Assembly (NCBI GenBank): GCA_012034405.1
Contig: JAAVLZ010000005.1
Coordinates: 88,719-152,718 of the forward strand
DNA from: Oscillospiraceae bacterium HV4-5-C5C
GTDB lineage: Bacteria; Bacillota; Clostridia; Saccharofermentanales; Fastidiosipilaceae
DNA length: 64,000 bases
Direction: 5' to 3'
The position numbers and the translations under genes are program-made. The notes below the pieces were generated by a model. It was not told where the DNA came from and did no database searches. It was given only the letters and a program-made list of their open reading frames with translations. Position 1 is the stretch's first letter. Every line of letters begins with the position of its first letter. Of the stretch, positions 43,244-51,544 are shown piece by piece.

Positions 43244-43348
43244 TATGGTCTAACCATAAGCTAAGGCTCCTGGTCATGCTATAAACAGTCTCAGGTGACT
43301 GTACAGGATCTGAACAGCCGGCACCGATTGATTTATATTTAATCAATC
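43244..43348. promoter_or_regulatory. Three inverted repeats upstream of the oleate hydratase gene
   Basis: TATGGT-cta-ACCATA (43244-43258), ACAGTC-N6-GACTGT (43285-43302) and GATTGATT-N7-AATCAATC (43326-43348) are all perfect. They lie between the TetR stop and the hydratase start; one or more may be TetR operators, and the last could also act as a weak hairpin after the TetR gene. Confidence 0.5.
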
Positions 43349-43924
43349 CGGGTTATTTGTAAGGGGTGGGTCCAGGCGGCAGACTGCCAGGGCGCGGCCG
43401 ATATTTCCCTGCATTAAGGCCGCCAGCCGGTCTATAATCAGCTGCGGATCCTCCCGCATATCCTGGCGGATCCAATCCAGCATCAGGCCGACAAAACCGT
43501 ACTTATAAAAATCCGCTATAAATTTTTTATCTGCTGCTGACACCAGCATGCCGCGCGCTTTTTCTTCTACGACCGCTATCAGCAGTTCATAGGTCAGGCG
43601 GTACAGATAACGCTCCACCTGTTCGCGGCTGACCGAATGATAGACATTCATGATGAATGGTTTATTGGCCGCCACCGCTTCAAAAATGGCCAGAAAACCT
43701 TCTTGCCAGGTATCATAGGTCTTATGGCCTTCCAGCGCCTGGGATGCATCCTCGACACAGGACCATTCGATCAGGTCATAGATATCTTTAAAATGATAGT
43801 AAAAGGTCATCCGGCTGATACCGCAGTCTTCCGCAATATCGTTGATGGTTATTTTTTCCAGTGGTTTCTGCAGCAAGAGGTTTTTCAGCGAAGCCTCCAA
43901 CGCACGTTTGGTTATTTGTGACAT
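43343..43924 (-). CDS. TetR-family regulator, probable controller of oleate hydratase
   Basis: A 193-residue repressor. Helix-turn-helix at residues 10-50 (ALEASLKNLLLQKPLEKITI, NDIAEDCGISRMTFYYHFKD); the ligand-binding half includes ANKPFIMNVYHSVSREQVERY and FYKYGFVGLMLDWIRQDM, a pattern of the DhaS-like C-terminal type. Its position immediately upstream of ohyA in the same direction, with palindromes in between, suggests a fatty-acid responsive switch; this is inference. Confidence 0.87.
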   Translation of the reverse strand: MSQITKRALEASLKNLLLQKPLEKITINDIAEDCGISRMTFYYHFKDIYDLIEWSCVEDASQALEGHKTYDTWQEGFLAIFEAVAANKPFIMNVYHSVSREQVERYLYRLTYELLIAVVEEKARGMLVSAADKKFIADFYKYGFVGLMLDWIRQDMREDPQLIIDRLAALMQGNIGRALAVCRLDPPLTNNPD

Positions 43925-44077
43925 CGTCTCACCTTAATGTAGCGGAAGCAGCCGTCCCGGCTGGTCCCTCCTATGTTCACCGGCTTTGTTGCTATAGTCA
44001 GTATAAACAAGCTCGCCGCGTTTGTCGCTTCCGGCCAGGCCAATCAGGCCCGCCCCGGGCAGCCCCGGTCAGGCGGC

Positions 44078-45121
44078 TCAGTCGCTTTTAGCCAGATAAG
44101 CCGCCGCGTTCTCAGCGGTCACCTTGGTATAAGGTAAATAAATATAATGGTCTTTAGCGAACTGAATCTGGTCCATTCCCTGGCCGGTGACCAGGGCCTG
44201 CGCCAGCTGCAGGATGGCTGCGGTCTGCCCCTCCTTGTCATTGTAAACCGTAGCCGCCAGGGTATGATTTAAAATCGCTTCCAGACCCACATCTGTCCCG
44301 TCAATACCCAGCACCACCGGCATAGCGGACTCGGTATAGTTCAATTTTTGATAGGCCGCAATTGCCCCCAGCGCCATGTCATCGTTGTTAGCCAGGACCA
44401 GTTCAATCCCGCTCTGGTGCTGGCTGATCAGTTGCAGCATGCGATTTTGTGCCTGAGCCCGGTTCCAGTTTGCTATGCCAGACCCAAGTTTATCCAGGCT
44501 GACCCCCAGGGATTTCAGGGTATCTACCGCTGTCTCAGTCCTGATAATGGCGTCCTGATGCCCCGGTTCGCCTTCCAGCACAACATACTGGATTTTGCCG
44601 TCTTTGTTCCGGTCGATCTGCGGATGCTGGGTGATATAGTCAGCCGCTAATTCTCCCTGCAGCTGACCGGACTGCTTGGCGTCCGCGCCGACATAGTATA
44701 ATTGATCCCACTGCCGCATATCTTCGGCCACCGGCTCCCGGTTAAAAAAGATGATCGGGACATTCCGTTCGCGGGCCAGATCAATGATTTCAGAGGGATC
44801 AGCCCGGTCCACCAGGTTGACACAAAGCACATTAGCGCCGGCATCCAGCAATTCCTTAACCTGATCATCCTGGGTCCGCTGAGAACCGGCTGCGTCCCGC
44901 ACCATAATGTGAGTCTGAAAGCTGTCGGTCTCCGCCGCGGCCAGATCCGTCTTCAAGCGGTCGATCAGCTGGCTTAAAAAGGTATCGCTCTGATTATAAC
45001 AAGCCACGCCTAATTGCAGCGTATAGCGTTCGCTATCGGACTGGCTGGCGCAGCCGGTCAATAACAAAAAGATTGCACAGCATATCCCTGACAGCAGCCA
45101 GGATCTTCTCATACGGCCCAT
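44078..45121 (-). CDS. MglB-like glucose/galactose-binding lipoprotein, canonical order (sensor-associated)
   Basis: A cluster-B sugar-binding protein anchored by lipobox LTGC. It keeps the whole galactose-binding-protein set of contacts in normal order: DTF after the first strand, CVNLVD, FFNREP, GHQDAIIR, IANWNRAQ, LANNDDMALGA, LGIDGTD and VYNDKEGQ, and the calcium loop DRNKDGKIQ. The ATG at 45121 has GGAGAG seven bases upstream; a GTG two codons earlier overlaps the spacing. It ends the kinase/regulator gene row, away from the permease genes, so it probably presents sugar to the sensor or supplements the transporter. It is the reference for the permuted protein at 53201-54565. Confidence 0.9.
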   Translation of the reverse strand: MGRMRRSWLLSGICCAIFLLLTGCASQSDSERYTLQLGVACYNQSDTFLSQLIDRLKTDLAAAETDSFQTHIMVRDAAGSQRTQDDQVKELLDAGANVLCVNLVDRADPSEIIDLARERNVPIIFFNREPVAEDMRQWDQLYYVGADAKQSGQLQGELAADYITQHPQIDRNKDGKIQYVVLEGEPGHQDAIIRTETAVDTLKSLGVSLDKLGSGIANWNRAQAQNRMLQLISQHQSGIELVLANNDDMALGAIAAYQKLNYTESAMPVVLGIDGTDVGLEAILNHTLAATVYNDKEGQTAAILQLAQALVTGQGMDQIQFAKDHYIYLPYTKVTAENAAAYLAKSD

Positions 45122-45140
45122 TCGCACCTCTCCTCAAGCC

Positions 45141-46160
45141 TTATTGGCTCAAAGCATAAAACAAATCCTGATTCTCTTTAGCAAACAGGTTGTCACGCTT
45201 CAACAGGCTGAAACTCACCAGCTGGCTTTGCGGCTGATATAATAAGCGTTTGATACTTTTGGCGATCTCCGTCAGGCTTTGATAGCCAATCTTAAATTCA
45301 TCCGGCACAATCAGGGTTTTCACCAGCCCGGTATCCAGGTAATAAATGGCTTCGGTTGAGTTGCCGATTCCGTACAAAACCGCGCCGTGCAGATTTTTAT
45401 CAGCCGCGCAGCTACCGGCCGTTGTCAGACTCCGGCTATCCAGCGCGGCCACAATATCCGCCTGAGGCTGGGCCGGCAAAGCGGCCTCCAGCCGGTCTGT
45501 ATCGGTTTCTGCCACCGTCCAGCTGATATCAGCGCCGGATGTTTGCAGGGCCTGTCTGAAGCCGGCTTCGCGGGCTTGAGCCGCCGCCGAGCCGGCGTTG
45601 CTGATCACCAGACCGATGGTTTTACCGGTAAGCTTACCATTGTAATCACTCAGGATGGTCTGCGCTAAGGCCTGACCCAGTCCTGTATGATCCGCTTCGA
45701 CCACCGGCAGAGACTCTGCGGGACTGACGGCGGCGGCTGTTTCATCAGTCGCGGTCTGCTCATCAGCGGAGGTGCCTGTCGTCTGACTTTCGATTAAAAT
45801 GAGCGGCACTTTTGCGGCATACTGGCGCAGCTGATCTTGCAGCTGGCTACCCGGCAACGGCTGCACAATGATACCCGCGCTGCCGCGGCTGATTTCATCT
45901 TTTATTGTGTCCAGTTCATCAGCAACAGTCAGACTGGCGCTGGTATTGACGACAAAGAGCGTCATATCCTGGTCCTCTGCTGCCATCTGCATACCGTATT
46001 TCAGCGCCGCCCACTGGCTGGCGTCTGAATCCTGGATAACCAGGGATATACGCTTGGGCGTCTGCGGCTGCTGCTCTTCAAACAGGATCACGGCCAGGAT
46101 CACTGTGACGACGGCCAGCAGCAGCTCAATAATAATGAAGAGCTTCCGATCATCCTTCAT
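45141..46160 (-). CDS. Membrane-anchored sugar-binding protein of a three-component sensor
   Basis: A 339-residue protein with an uncleaved N-terminal membrane helix (LFIIIELLLAVVTVILAVIL) and an outer Peripla_BP_4-type domain (RISLVIQDSDASQWAALKYG, GIIVQPLPGS, LIVPDEFKIGYQSL). A Ser/Thr/Glu-rich insert follows VPLILIESQ. No lipobox. The start is ATG 46160 with AAGGAG seven bases upstream, overlapping the kinase stop by 11 bases; the open frame continues 81 codons upstream through the kinase gene's tail and repeats, which is not real coding. The layout matches XylFII of the xylose system (anchored binding protein, LytS kinase, YesN regulator), so it likely binds sugar and signals through the adjacent kinase. 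Confidence 0.82.
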   Translation of the reverse strand: MKDDRKLFIIIELLLAVVTVILAVILFEEQQPQTPKRISLVIQDSDASQWAALKYGMQMAAEDQDMTLFVVNTSASLTVADELDTIKDEISRGSAGIIVQPLPGSQLQDQLRQYAAKVPLILIESQTTGTSADEQTATDETAAAVSPAESLPVVEADHTGLGQALAQTILSDYNGKLTGKTIGLVISNAGSAAAQAREAGFRQALQTSGADISWTVAETDTDRLEAALPAQPQADIVAALDSRSLTTAGSCAADKNLHGAVLYGIGNSTEAIYYLDTGLVKTLIVPDEFKIGYQSLTEIAKSIKRLLYQPQSQLVSFSLLKRDNLFAKENQDLFYALSQ

Positions 46161-48087
46161 CCGCAGGCTCCTTCCCGTCCGCTTCCGTCTTCCCGTCCGC
46201 TTCCGTCTTCCCGTCCGCTGACGCTGCCGGCAGCCGGCCGGTCGCTGCCGCGTCAATGGGCGGTCGGTCCAGCAGTTTTGCCGCCTGGCCCTGCTCCAGG
46301 ATCTGCCGGTTCTCTTCCGTATACGGAATAGCCGGCAAATGCACAATGACCTGCGTGCCGACGTCCGGCTCACTGACAATTTCCAGACCATAAGCCGGGC
46401 CAAAAAGCAGCTTGATCCGCTGATTGACGTTCATCAGCCCCACACCGGAGCCATGGCTCCGCACCCGGGTACTGTCGGTCAGCAGATACCGGACCGTCTC
46501 CTCTGACATACCCAGCCCGTTATCCTGCACGGACAGCACCAGATCCTCTCCCTTCTTCCTGCCGCTGACCACAATCTGGCCGTCATCAGCATCTCCTACG
46601 CCGTAATTGATCGCGTTTTCCAGGATGGGCTGCAGAATCAGTTTGACGGTGCAGCAGTCTTCAATGTCCGGCTCAATATCAAAGCTGACACTGAAAGCAT
46701 TTTTATAACGGATTTTTTGAATATGCATATAGCTTTTAGCATGCTGCAATTCATCTTTCACACGGATGATGGTTTTGCCTTTGGATAAGCTGATACGGAA
46801 AAACCGGGCCAGCTCTGAAATCATGAAAGCTGCTTCGTCATTTCGGCCGCCTTCGACCATCCAGACAATCGAGTCCAGCGCATTATATAAAAAGTGGGGA
46901 TTAATCTGGCTTTGCAAGGCATCCAGCTCTGACTTCCGCCGGTCTGTCTGTTCCTGAACAATTTTTTTCATCAGTTCGTCAATCTGCTCATATGATGCCT
47001 CAATCGAACGACCCAGATGGCGGATTTCCGACGAGCCGCTGATATAGATCCGGGGTTTCTGACCGGCCTCATAGGCCAGAACCGAATCGTTTAATTTCAG
47101 GATCGGTCGCGAAATTCTCAAGGAGACCAAGCGATTGATAATAACCAGCATCATGGCCATCAGTAAAATCAGGATCGCAAAAAAGTAACGGATGCTGCCC
47201 ATGCCCTGCGTAAAAGCCGGTTGTGGGATCACGCCAACCAGCTTCCAGCCGGTGTAACTGATCGTATTGACAATCACCTTGCGCCGGACGCCGTTCAGCA
47301 GGTCATCGTAAATGCCGTCTTTATAAGCGGCAACCTTTTCATTGGATTCCTCATACAGGCCGCGGCTGATCTGAACCTGGCGGCTGTGATAGATAATCTG
47401 GCCGCTTTCATCGCATAAATAGTAATATTGCCCGTTGCTGGTTTCATTGATCTGTTTCATCATGCGCGAAATGCTGGCATAATCCATATCCACTAAAAGG
47501 ACGCCCGTCTGGGGCACCCCATCCTGGGTGACTTCCACCACCCGGCTGAGCGAAATGACCCAATAATAGCGCAGCGTGCCGTCATCAAATAAGTTCTGAA
47601 TGTGCGGCGTGGAAAAATGCATATTTTCCATCTCCCCGACCGCCTGCTCATACCAGTCCTGGCGGGTCACATTGGGATCCTCTTTTTGTGAGGCCACCGG
47701 CTCCGCGGTCAGGAGACTGCCTGAGCTGTTATACAGCGCAATACCGCGCAGACGCTCATTGTTGGCTTCATAGATCAGGTTCATACCTGTCTGCAGGTTT
47801 TGTTCCTGATCCGTCAGGTCGTACTCTTTAATGACATTATAGTAAACCGCGTCGGAAATCTGGCGCATGCTGACCAGATAATCCTCCAGGTTTTCGCCGC
47901 TTTGCTCCAGCAGCTTTTGCGTGCTGCTGACAATATCCTGTCTGGAGCTGGCATAAAAGCGCAGATACATCACGATTCCCATCACAAACATCAGGGAGAT
48001 CGCGATGAGCGAAAAAGCCAGCATCAAAGTGGTCTGTATCCCCCGGGGAGCTATTTTCCTGAGCGAAGTCAGCAACCGGTGTTTCAA
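46150..48087 (-). CDS. Sensor histidine kinase, LytS/YesM type
   Basis: A 645-residue membrane kinase. Helix at 17-45, an outer dCache-like domain (about 46-298), helix at 300-322, HAMP, then the His_kinase motif ALQSQINPHFLYNALDSIVW with phospho-acceptor His398, and the ATPase part with ILQPILENAINYG and DNGLGM. Translation starts at TTG 48087 inside TTGA, overlapping the response-regulator stop by four bases. The C-terminus is lengthened by a short hexapeptide repeat (KTEADG). Together with the anchored binding protein and the YesN-like regulator it should control the mgl transporter. Confidence 0.92.
   Translation of the reverse strand: MKHRLLTSLRKIAPRGIQTTLMLAFSLIAISLMFVMGIVMYLRFYASSRQDIVSSTQKLLEQSGENLEDYLVSMRQISDAVYYNVIKEYDLTDQEQNLQTGMNLIYEANNERLRGIALYNSSGSLLTAEPVASQKEDPNVTRQDWYEQAVGEMENMHFSTPHIQNLFDDGTLRYYWVISLSRVVEVTQDGVPQTGVLLVDMDYASISRMMKQINETSNGQYYYLCDESGQIIYHSRQVQISRGLYEESNEKVAAYKDGIYDDLLNGVRRKVIVNTISYTGWKLVGVIPQPAFTQGMGSIRYFFAILILLMAMMLVIINRLVSLRISRPILKLNDSVLAYEAGQKPRIYISGSSEIRHLGRSIEASYEQIDELMKKIVQEQTDRRKSELDALQSQINPHFLYNALDSIVWMVEGGRNDEAAFMISELARFFRISLSKGKTIIRVKDELQHAKSYMHIQKIRYKNAFSVSFDIEPDIEDCCTVKLILQPILENAINYGVGDADDGQIVVSGRKKGEDLVLSVQDNGLGMSEETVRYLLTDSTRVRSHGSGVGLMNVNQRIKLLFGPAYGLEIVSEPDVGTQVIVHLPAIPYTEENRQILEQGQAAKLLDRPPIDAAATGRLPAASADGKTEADGKTEADGKEPADEG
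46171..46219. repeat. 18-bp tandem repeat in the kinase 3' end
   Basis: The unit CTTCCCGTCCGCTTCCGT is present 2.7 times in perfect tandem. In the kinase frame it encodes KTEADG repeats just before the stop; 18 bp keeps the frame, so copy number can vary without breaking the gene. Confidence 0.9.
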
Positions 48088-49688
48088 GGCGCACCTGCCT
48101 CTGTCCGGTAACGGGAAGGGGCCACCCCGAATTGACGCTTAAACACATAGCTGAAGTAATTTGGATCGGAATAGCCGACCTGACGGGCAATGATATAGCT
48201 CTTTTCCGCTGTTTCAGACAGCAGCCTGGCGGCATGCTGCATGCGGTATTCGGTTAAGTAGCCAATGAAAGAATTGCCGGTCTCCTTTTTGAAGATCGTA
48301 GAAAAATAGGAATTAGAAACCCCCAGAGCTTCACATACCTGATCCAGCGACAGGCTTTCATCCATATAATGCTGGGCCACAAAATCCCGGGCCCGGCTGA
48401 CATAGGTCTGGGTGGAGCGGCAGCGGGCATGGACGAGCTGCAGGCGCATTGACTGGCAGATCTTCAGCAGCCAGTCCCGCAGATCCTCGGCCTCTAACTC
48501 CAGCAGCCGGTCACTGAGGGTCCGGATATCGCCGGAAAAGGCAGCTGCGTTCAGATCATTGGTCTGGGCAAAACGATAGAGGCCGCACAGCAGCTCCATC
48601 GTGTATATCTGATGATGCGGCAGGGAGGTTTCCGGGTAGAAAACCGTCTGCATATAGGCATCCACAGCCTGGGTCAGTTCTTCTTCGGTCCCGATGCGGA
48701 TAATTTTGATGAGCTGCGGCAGTTCAGACTCATTGGCTGAGACAAACTGCGACTGCTCCTGCGGTTCCATCTCCTGCAAATTAATCGAACGGGAGCGTCC
48801 GTAAATAACCCGGCTGGTTACAGCTAGCCGCGCGCTTTTATAGGACTGGGCCAGCTCCGGTAAACTGCGGCAGACTTCGCCCAGACCAATCGTCACCACC
48901 GCGCCGCTGATGCGCTGTACATAATGGCAAAAACGATCGCTTTGATCCGTCAGCTCAGAAATATCATGCTCCCGCTGCAGCTGGGCAATCAGGATTGTGT
49001 TTTCCAGATAGGTAAACACCTGTGCCTGCCAGTCCCGGGCTAATTGCTCTTCGGCCTGTTTTTGTACAAATGTGGCCAGTAAAGCCGGGGTCATGTCTTT
49101 AGGAAGGTAACTTGAGGACGTATGCACCACCAGGCAGCAAAGATAGGGGCCGTTGAGCTCAAGCTGATAATCTTCCATCTGCCGCTCGATATCATCCGGA
49201 TGCAGGCGGCCTTCAATCAAGGTGACAAAAAAGTTAGCCTGCAGCTGCGGCAAGGAAGCCTGGTAGGCATGACGCAGTGTCTCAATATTCCGTTTGGCAC
49301 TGATTGCCTGATCCAGTTTCGTTTTAACCCGGGTAAAAATCCTGGTCAGCTCCACCGCGTTAACCGGCTTCAGAATGTATTCCTCCGCCTCCAGATGGAC
49401 AGCCTCCTTGGCGTATTCAAATTCATCAAAGCCGGTAAAAAAGAGGATCTTGGTGTCAGGATATAACCTGCGTACCTGATCTGCCAGTTCCATCCCGTCC
49501 ATATAAGGCATACGAATATCCGTCATGATGACATCCGGCTGAACTTCCTTGATCATTTCCAGTGCCTTGGCGCCGTTATTGGCATAACCAATAATGCTGA
49601 ACCCCAGCTCCTGCCAGGGTATTTTACTCATAATGGTCTGAATAACCGCTTCTTCATCATCTACTAACAGGATTGTGTAGGTTTCCAT
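48084..49688 (-). CDS. Response regulator, YesN/AraC type
   Basis: A 534-residue regulator. Receiver domain at 1-125 with acidic pair VDDEE and phospho-acceptor Asp57 in MTDIRMPYMDG; a long middle region; AraC-type double helix-turn-helix at the end (LDQVCEALGVSNSYFSTIF and SYIIARQVGYSDPNYFSYVF, FGVAPSRYR). The ATG at 49688 is preceded by GGAG; an ATG four codons earlier overlaps the site. Pairs with the kinase that begins inside its stop codon. Likely target: the mgl operon starting at 54565 and perhaps the GH3 gene. Confidence 0.93.
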   Translation of the reverse strand: METYTILLVDDEEAVIQTIMSKIPWQELGFSIIGYANNGAKALEMIKEVQPDVIMTDIRMPYMDGMELADQVRRLYPDTKILFFTGFDEFEYAKEAVHLEAEEYILKPVNAVELTRIFTRVKTKLDQAISAKRNIETLRHAYQASLPQLQANFFVTLIEGRLHPDDIERQMEDYQLELNGPYLCCLVVHTSSSYLPKDMTPALLATFVQKQAEEQLARDWQAQVFTYLENTILIAQLQREHDISELTDQSDRFCHYVQRISGAVVTIGLGEVCRSLPELAQSYKSARLAVTSRVIYGRSRSINLQEMEPQEQSQFVSANESELPQLIKIIRIGTEEELTQAVDAYMQTVFYPETSLPHHQIYTMELLCGLYRFAQTNDLNAAAFSGDIRTLSDRLLELEAEDLRDWLLKICQSMRLQLVHARCRSTQTYVSRARDFVAQHYMDESLSLDQVCEALGVSNSYFSTIFKKETGNSFIGYLTEYRMQHAARLLSETAEKSYIIARQVGYSDPNYFSYVFKRQFGVAPSRYRTEAGAP

Positions 49689-49794
49689 CCGTCTCTCCAT
49701 TTTGCCAGCCTGGCTCCGGATTTAAAGGGGGCTTATCAGGTTATTATAACAATAACCGAGGCTGCTTGCGGCCTGGCCCTGACCACAGGATAAC

Positions 49795-49831
49795 GAATAC
49801 CAGCCTCCAGATAGCGTGGAAGCTGGTATTC
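49795..49831 (-). terminator. Hairpin after the mgl permease gene
   Basis: GAATACCAGC (49795-49804) and GCTGGTATTC (49822-49831) form a ten-base perfect stem extended by CCA/TGG inside. It lies between the transporter genes and the regulator genes. No proper T run on the minus strand, so termination may be partial. Confidence 0.5.
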
Positions 49832-49870
49832 CTGAAATCCGGAGGCCAGGTGCCTGCGGTGCTAAGGGGC

Positions 49871-51526
49871 TCAGGTTTTTTGGACGTACTTCAGGCAGTC
49901 CAGCGTCACGGCTACCAGAATGATAATGCCGGAAAAGACAAACTGCAGATTGGTATCAATGCCCAGAATCGTGAGCGCGTAAGTCAGGGCGGTAAAAATG
50001 AACACGCCTACCACCACGCCGGAAATTTTGCCGATACCGCCGGTAAAGGATACGCCGCCGACCACGCAGGCCGCGATGGCGTCCATTTCCCAGCCTTGTC
50101 CGTAAGCGGCTGACCCGGATCCGACCATACGTAGGGTCTCCAGCCAGGCTCCAAAGCCATAAAGGATACCGGCCAGGATAAAGGCGCCGACCGTAACCGC
50201 AAATACGGAAATACCGGATACTGCCGCCGCTTCCGGGTTACCGCCCACGGCGTACAGATTTTTGCCAAAGGTGGTTTTGTTCCAGATAAACCAGACAATA
50301 ATGACCGCGGCCAGAGCCCATAAAATAATGGTGGGGAAACCATTGATTTTGGGAATCACCATGCTGGGGATGGCCGACTCAATCGCGCCAAAGGAGACAC
50401 CCTTGGTGGCATAGGTCACCAGGCCAAAAATCACCAGCATGTTGGCCATGGTTGAAATAAACGGGTGCATTTTGAACTTGGCGGTAAAAAAGCCAGCTAT
50501 TGTCGTAAAGAGCGTGCTGAGGATAATACAGGTCAGGAGGGCTAAAATGACCCGGCCGGCTACCGGTATCCCCGTCAGATCAAACACATGCCCAAAGACG
50601 CCGCCGGTATTGATGCCCCGGTGCATGATGATGGTAGCGGTGGTCATGCCCATGCCGACCATGCGGCCGATGGACAAATCCGTTCCGGCCAGTAAGATCA
50701 GGCCTGCCACACCTAAAGCCAGGAACAGCCGGGGGCTGGCCTGCTGCAGGACGTTCAGGACATTGTTATAGGTCAGCAGCGACGAGCCCTTCAAGATGGG
50801 CGTAATAATACATAACGCGATAAAAATGATCAGAATGGCTATATATAAGCCATTGCGCAAAAAGAAATCCCGGCGGTTAAAGGTGTATTTATAGTTTTCC
50901 ACCTTTTGCGCATAGGTTTCAGATACGGTAAAGCGGGACAATCTCAGCAGATCAATCAGGTGATATTTATACGCATAGGCGGCATGACGCCGCTCCTTGA
51001 TCTGTTGGGTATCCTTTTCCCACTGCAGCTTAGCGTCAAAGAGCCGGTTTTTGTGGACGTAATTCACGTCCTTTCGTTCCTGACGGTCGCTCAGCTCAGT
51101 CAGCGTCTGGCGATGCTCCTGCTCCAGCTGCTCGACTTTTTGCTGATAATTCAGCTTTGCGGCTTTCTTTTCTTCCACGCAGCTTTGTTTGACCGCCTGA
51201 TAATAATCCTGATCAAAATGATCGTTCAGGTAGGTGACGGCCTGCTTAATCAGGGTATCAACTTCGCTCTTGTGCCGGGCTTCAACCGCCTTTGCCTGCT
51301 CCAGCTCGCTGCGGGCGGCCGCCATCTCATTTCTTTTTTCTTCTTTAGGAATGGTGCGGTCGCGTTTCAGACTGTCCAGTTCGCTTTGTATAGCCAGCAC
51401 GCGGTCCGTACCGTCCCGCCTCAGATGATCGATTTGTTTTTGAAGGGCACCGACATAATCACTGATCGGCTGCCGCAGCTCTTTTTCCTGTTCCACGGTC
51501 AGGATGCCGCTGATTGCTTTCCCCAT
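49871..51526 (-). CDS. mglC: Galactose/glucose ABC permease MglC with a long coiled-coil N-terminal extension
   Basis: The C-terminal 330 residues are a normal MglC/RbsC-type permease (LAGTDLSIGRMVGMGM, FTAKFKMHPFISTMANML, GNPEAAAVSGISV, GGVSFTGGIGKISG). The first 220 residues have no counterpart in E. coli MglC (336 residues): a highly charged, Glu/Lys/Gln-rich stretch with heptad-like patterns (QKQIDHLRRD, RSELEQAKAVEARHKSEVDT, QKVEQLEQEHRQTLTELSDR) that should form cytoplasmic coiled coil before the first helix near residue 226. It starts 18 bases after the mglA stop. The extension could bind the ATPase, a partner permease or the cytoskeleton; its role is unknown to me. Confidence 0.9.
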   Translation of the reverse strand: MGKAISGILTVEQEKELRQPISDYVGALQKQIDHLRRDGTDRVLAIQSELDSLKRDRTIPKEEKRNEMAAARSELEQAKAVEARHKSEVDTLIKQAVTYLNDHFDQDYYQAVKQSCVEEKKAAKLNYQQKVEQLEQEHRQTLTELSDRQERKDVNYVHKNRLFDAKLQWEKDTQQIKERRHAAYAYKYHLIDLLRLSRFTVSETYAQKVENYKYTFNRRDFFLRNGLYIAILIIFIALCIITPILKGSSLLTYNNVLNVLQQASPRLFLALGVAGLILLAGTDLSIGRMVGMGMTTATIIMHRGINTGGVFGHVFDLTGIPVAGRVILALLTCIILSTLFTTIAGFFTAKFKMHPFISTMANMLVIFGLVTYATKGVSFGAIESAIPSMVIPKINGFPTIILWALAAVIIVWFIWNKTTFGKNLYAVGGNPEAAAVSGISVFAVTVGAFILAGILYGFGAWLETLRMVGSGSAAYGQGWEMDAIAACVVGGVSFTGGIGKISGVVVGVFIFTALTYALTILGIDTNLQFVFSGIIILVAVTLDCLKYVQKT

Positions 51527-51544
51527 CTCTCTTCATCTCCCTCA

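Noticed and set aside
43203..43346. A 48-residue N-terminal extension of oleate hydratase
   Set aside because: It covers the intergenic palindromes, lacks a ribosome site, and the family length fits the start at 43202.
46161..46403. An Arg-rich N-terminal extension (repeated RKRTGR) of the anchored binding protein
   Set aside because: It is the kinase gene's tail and its 18-bp repeat read in another frame; the true start is at 46160 with a good ribosome site and a membrane helix right after it.
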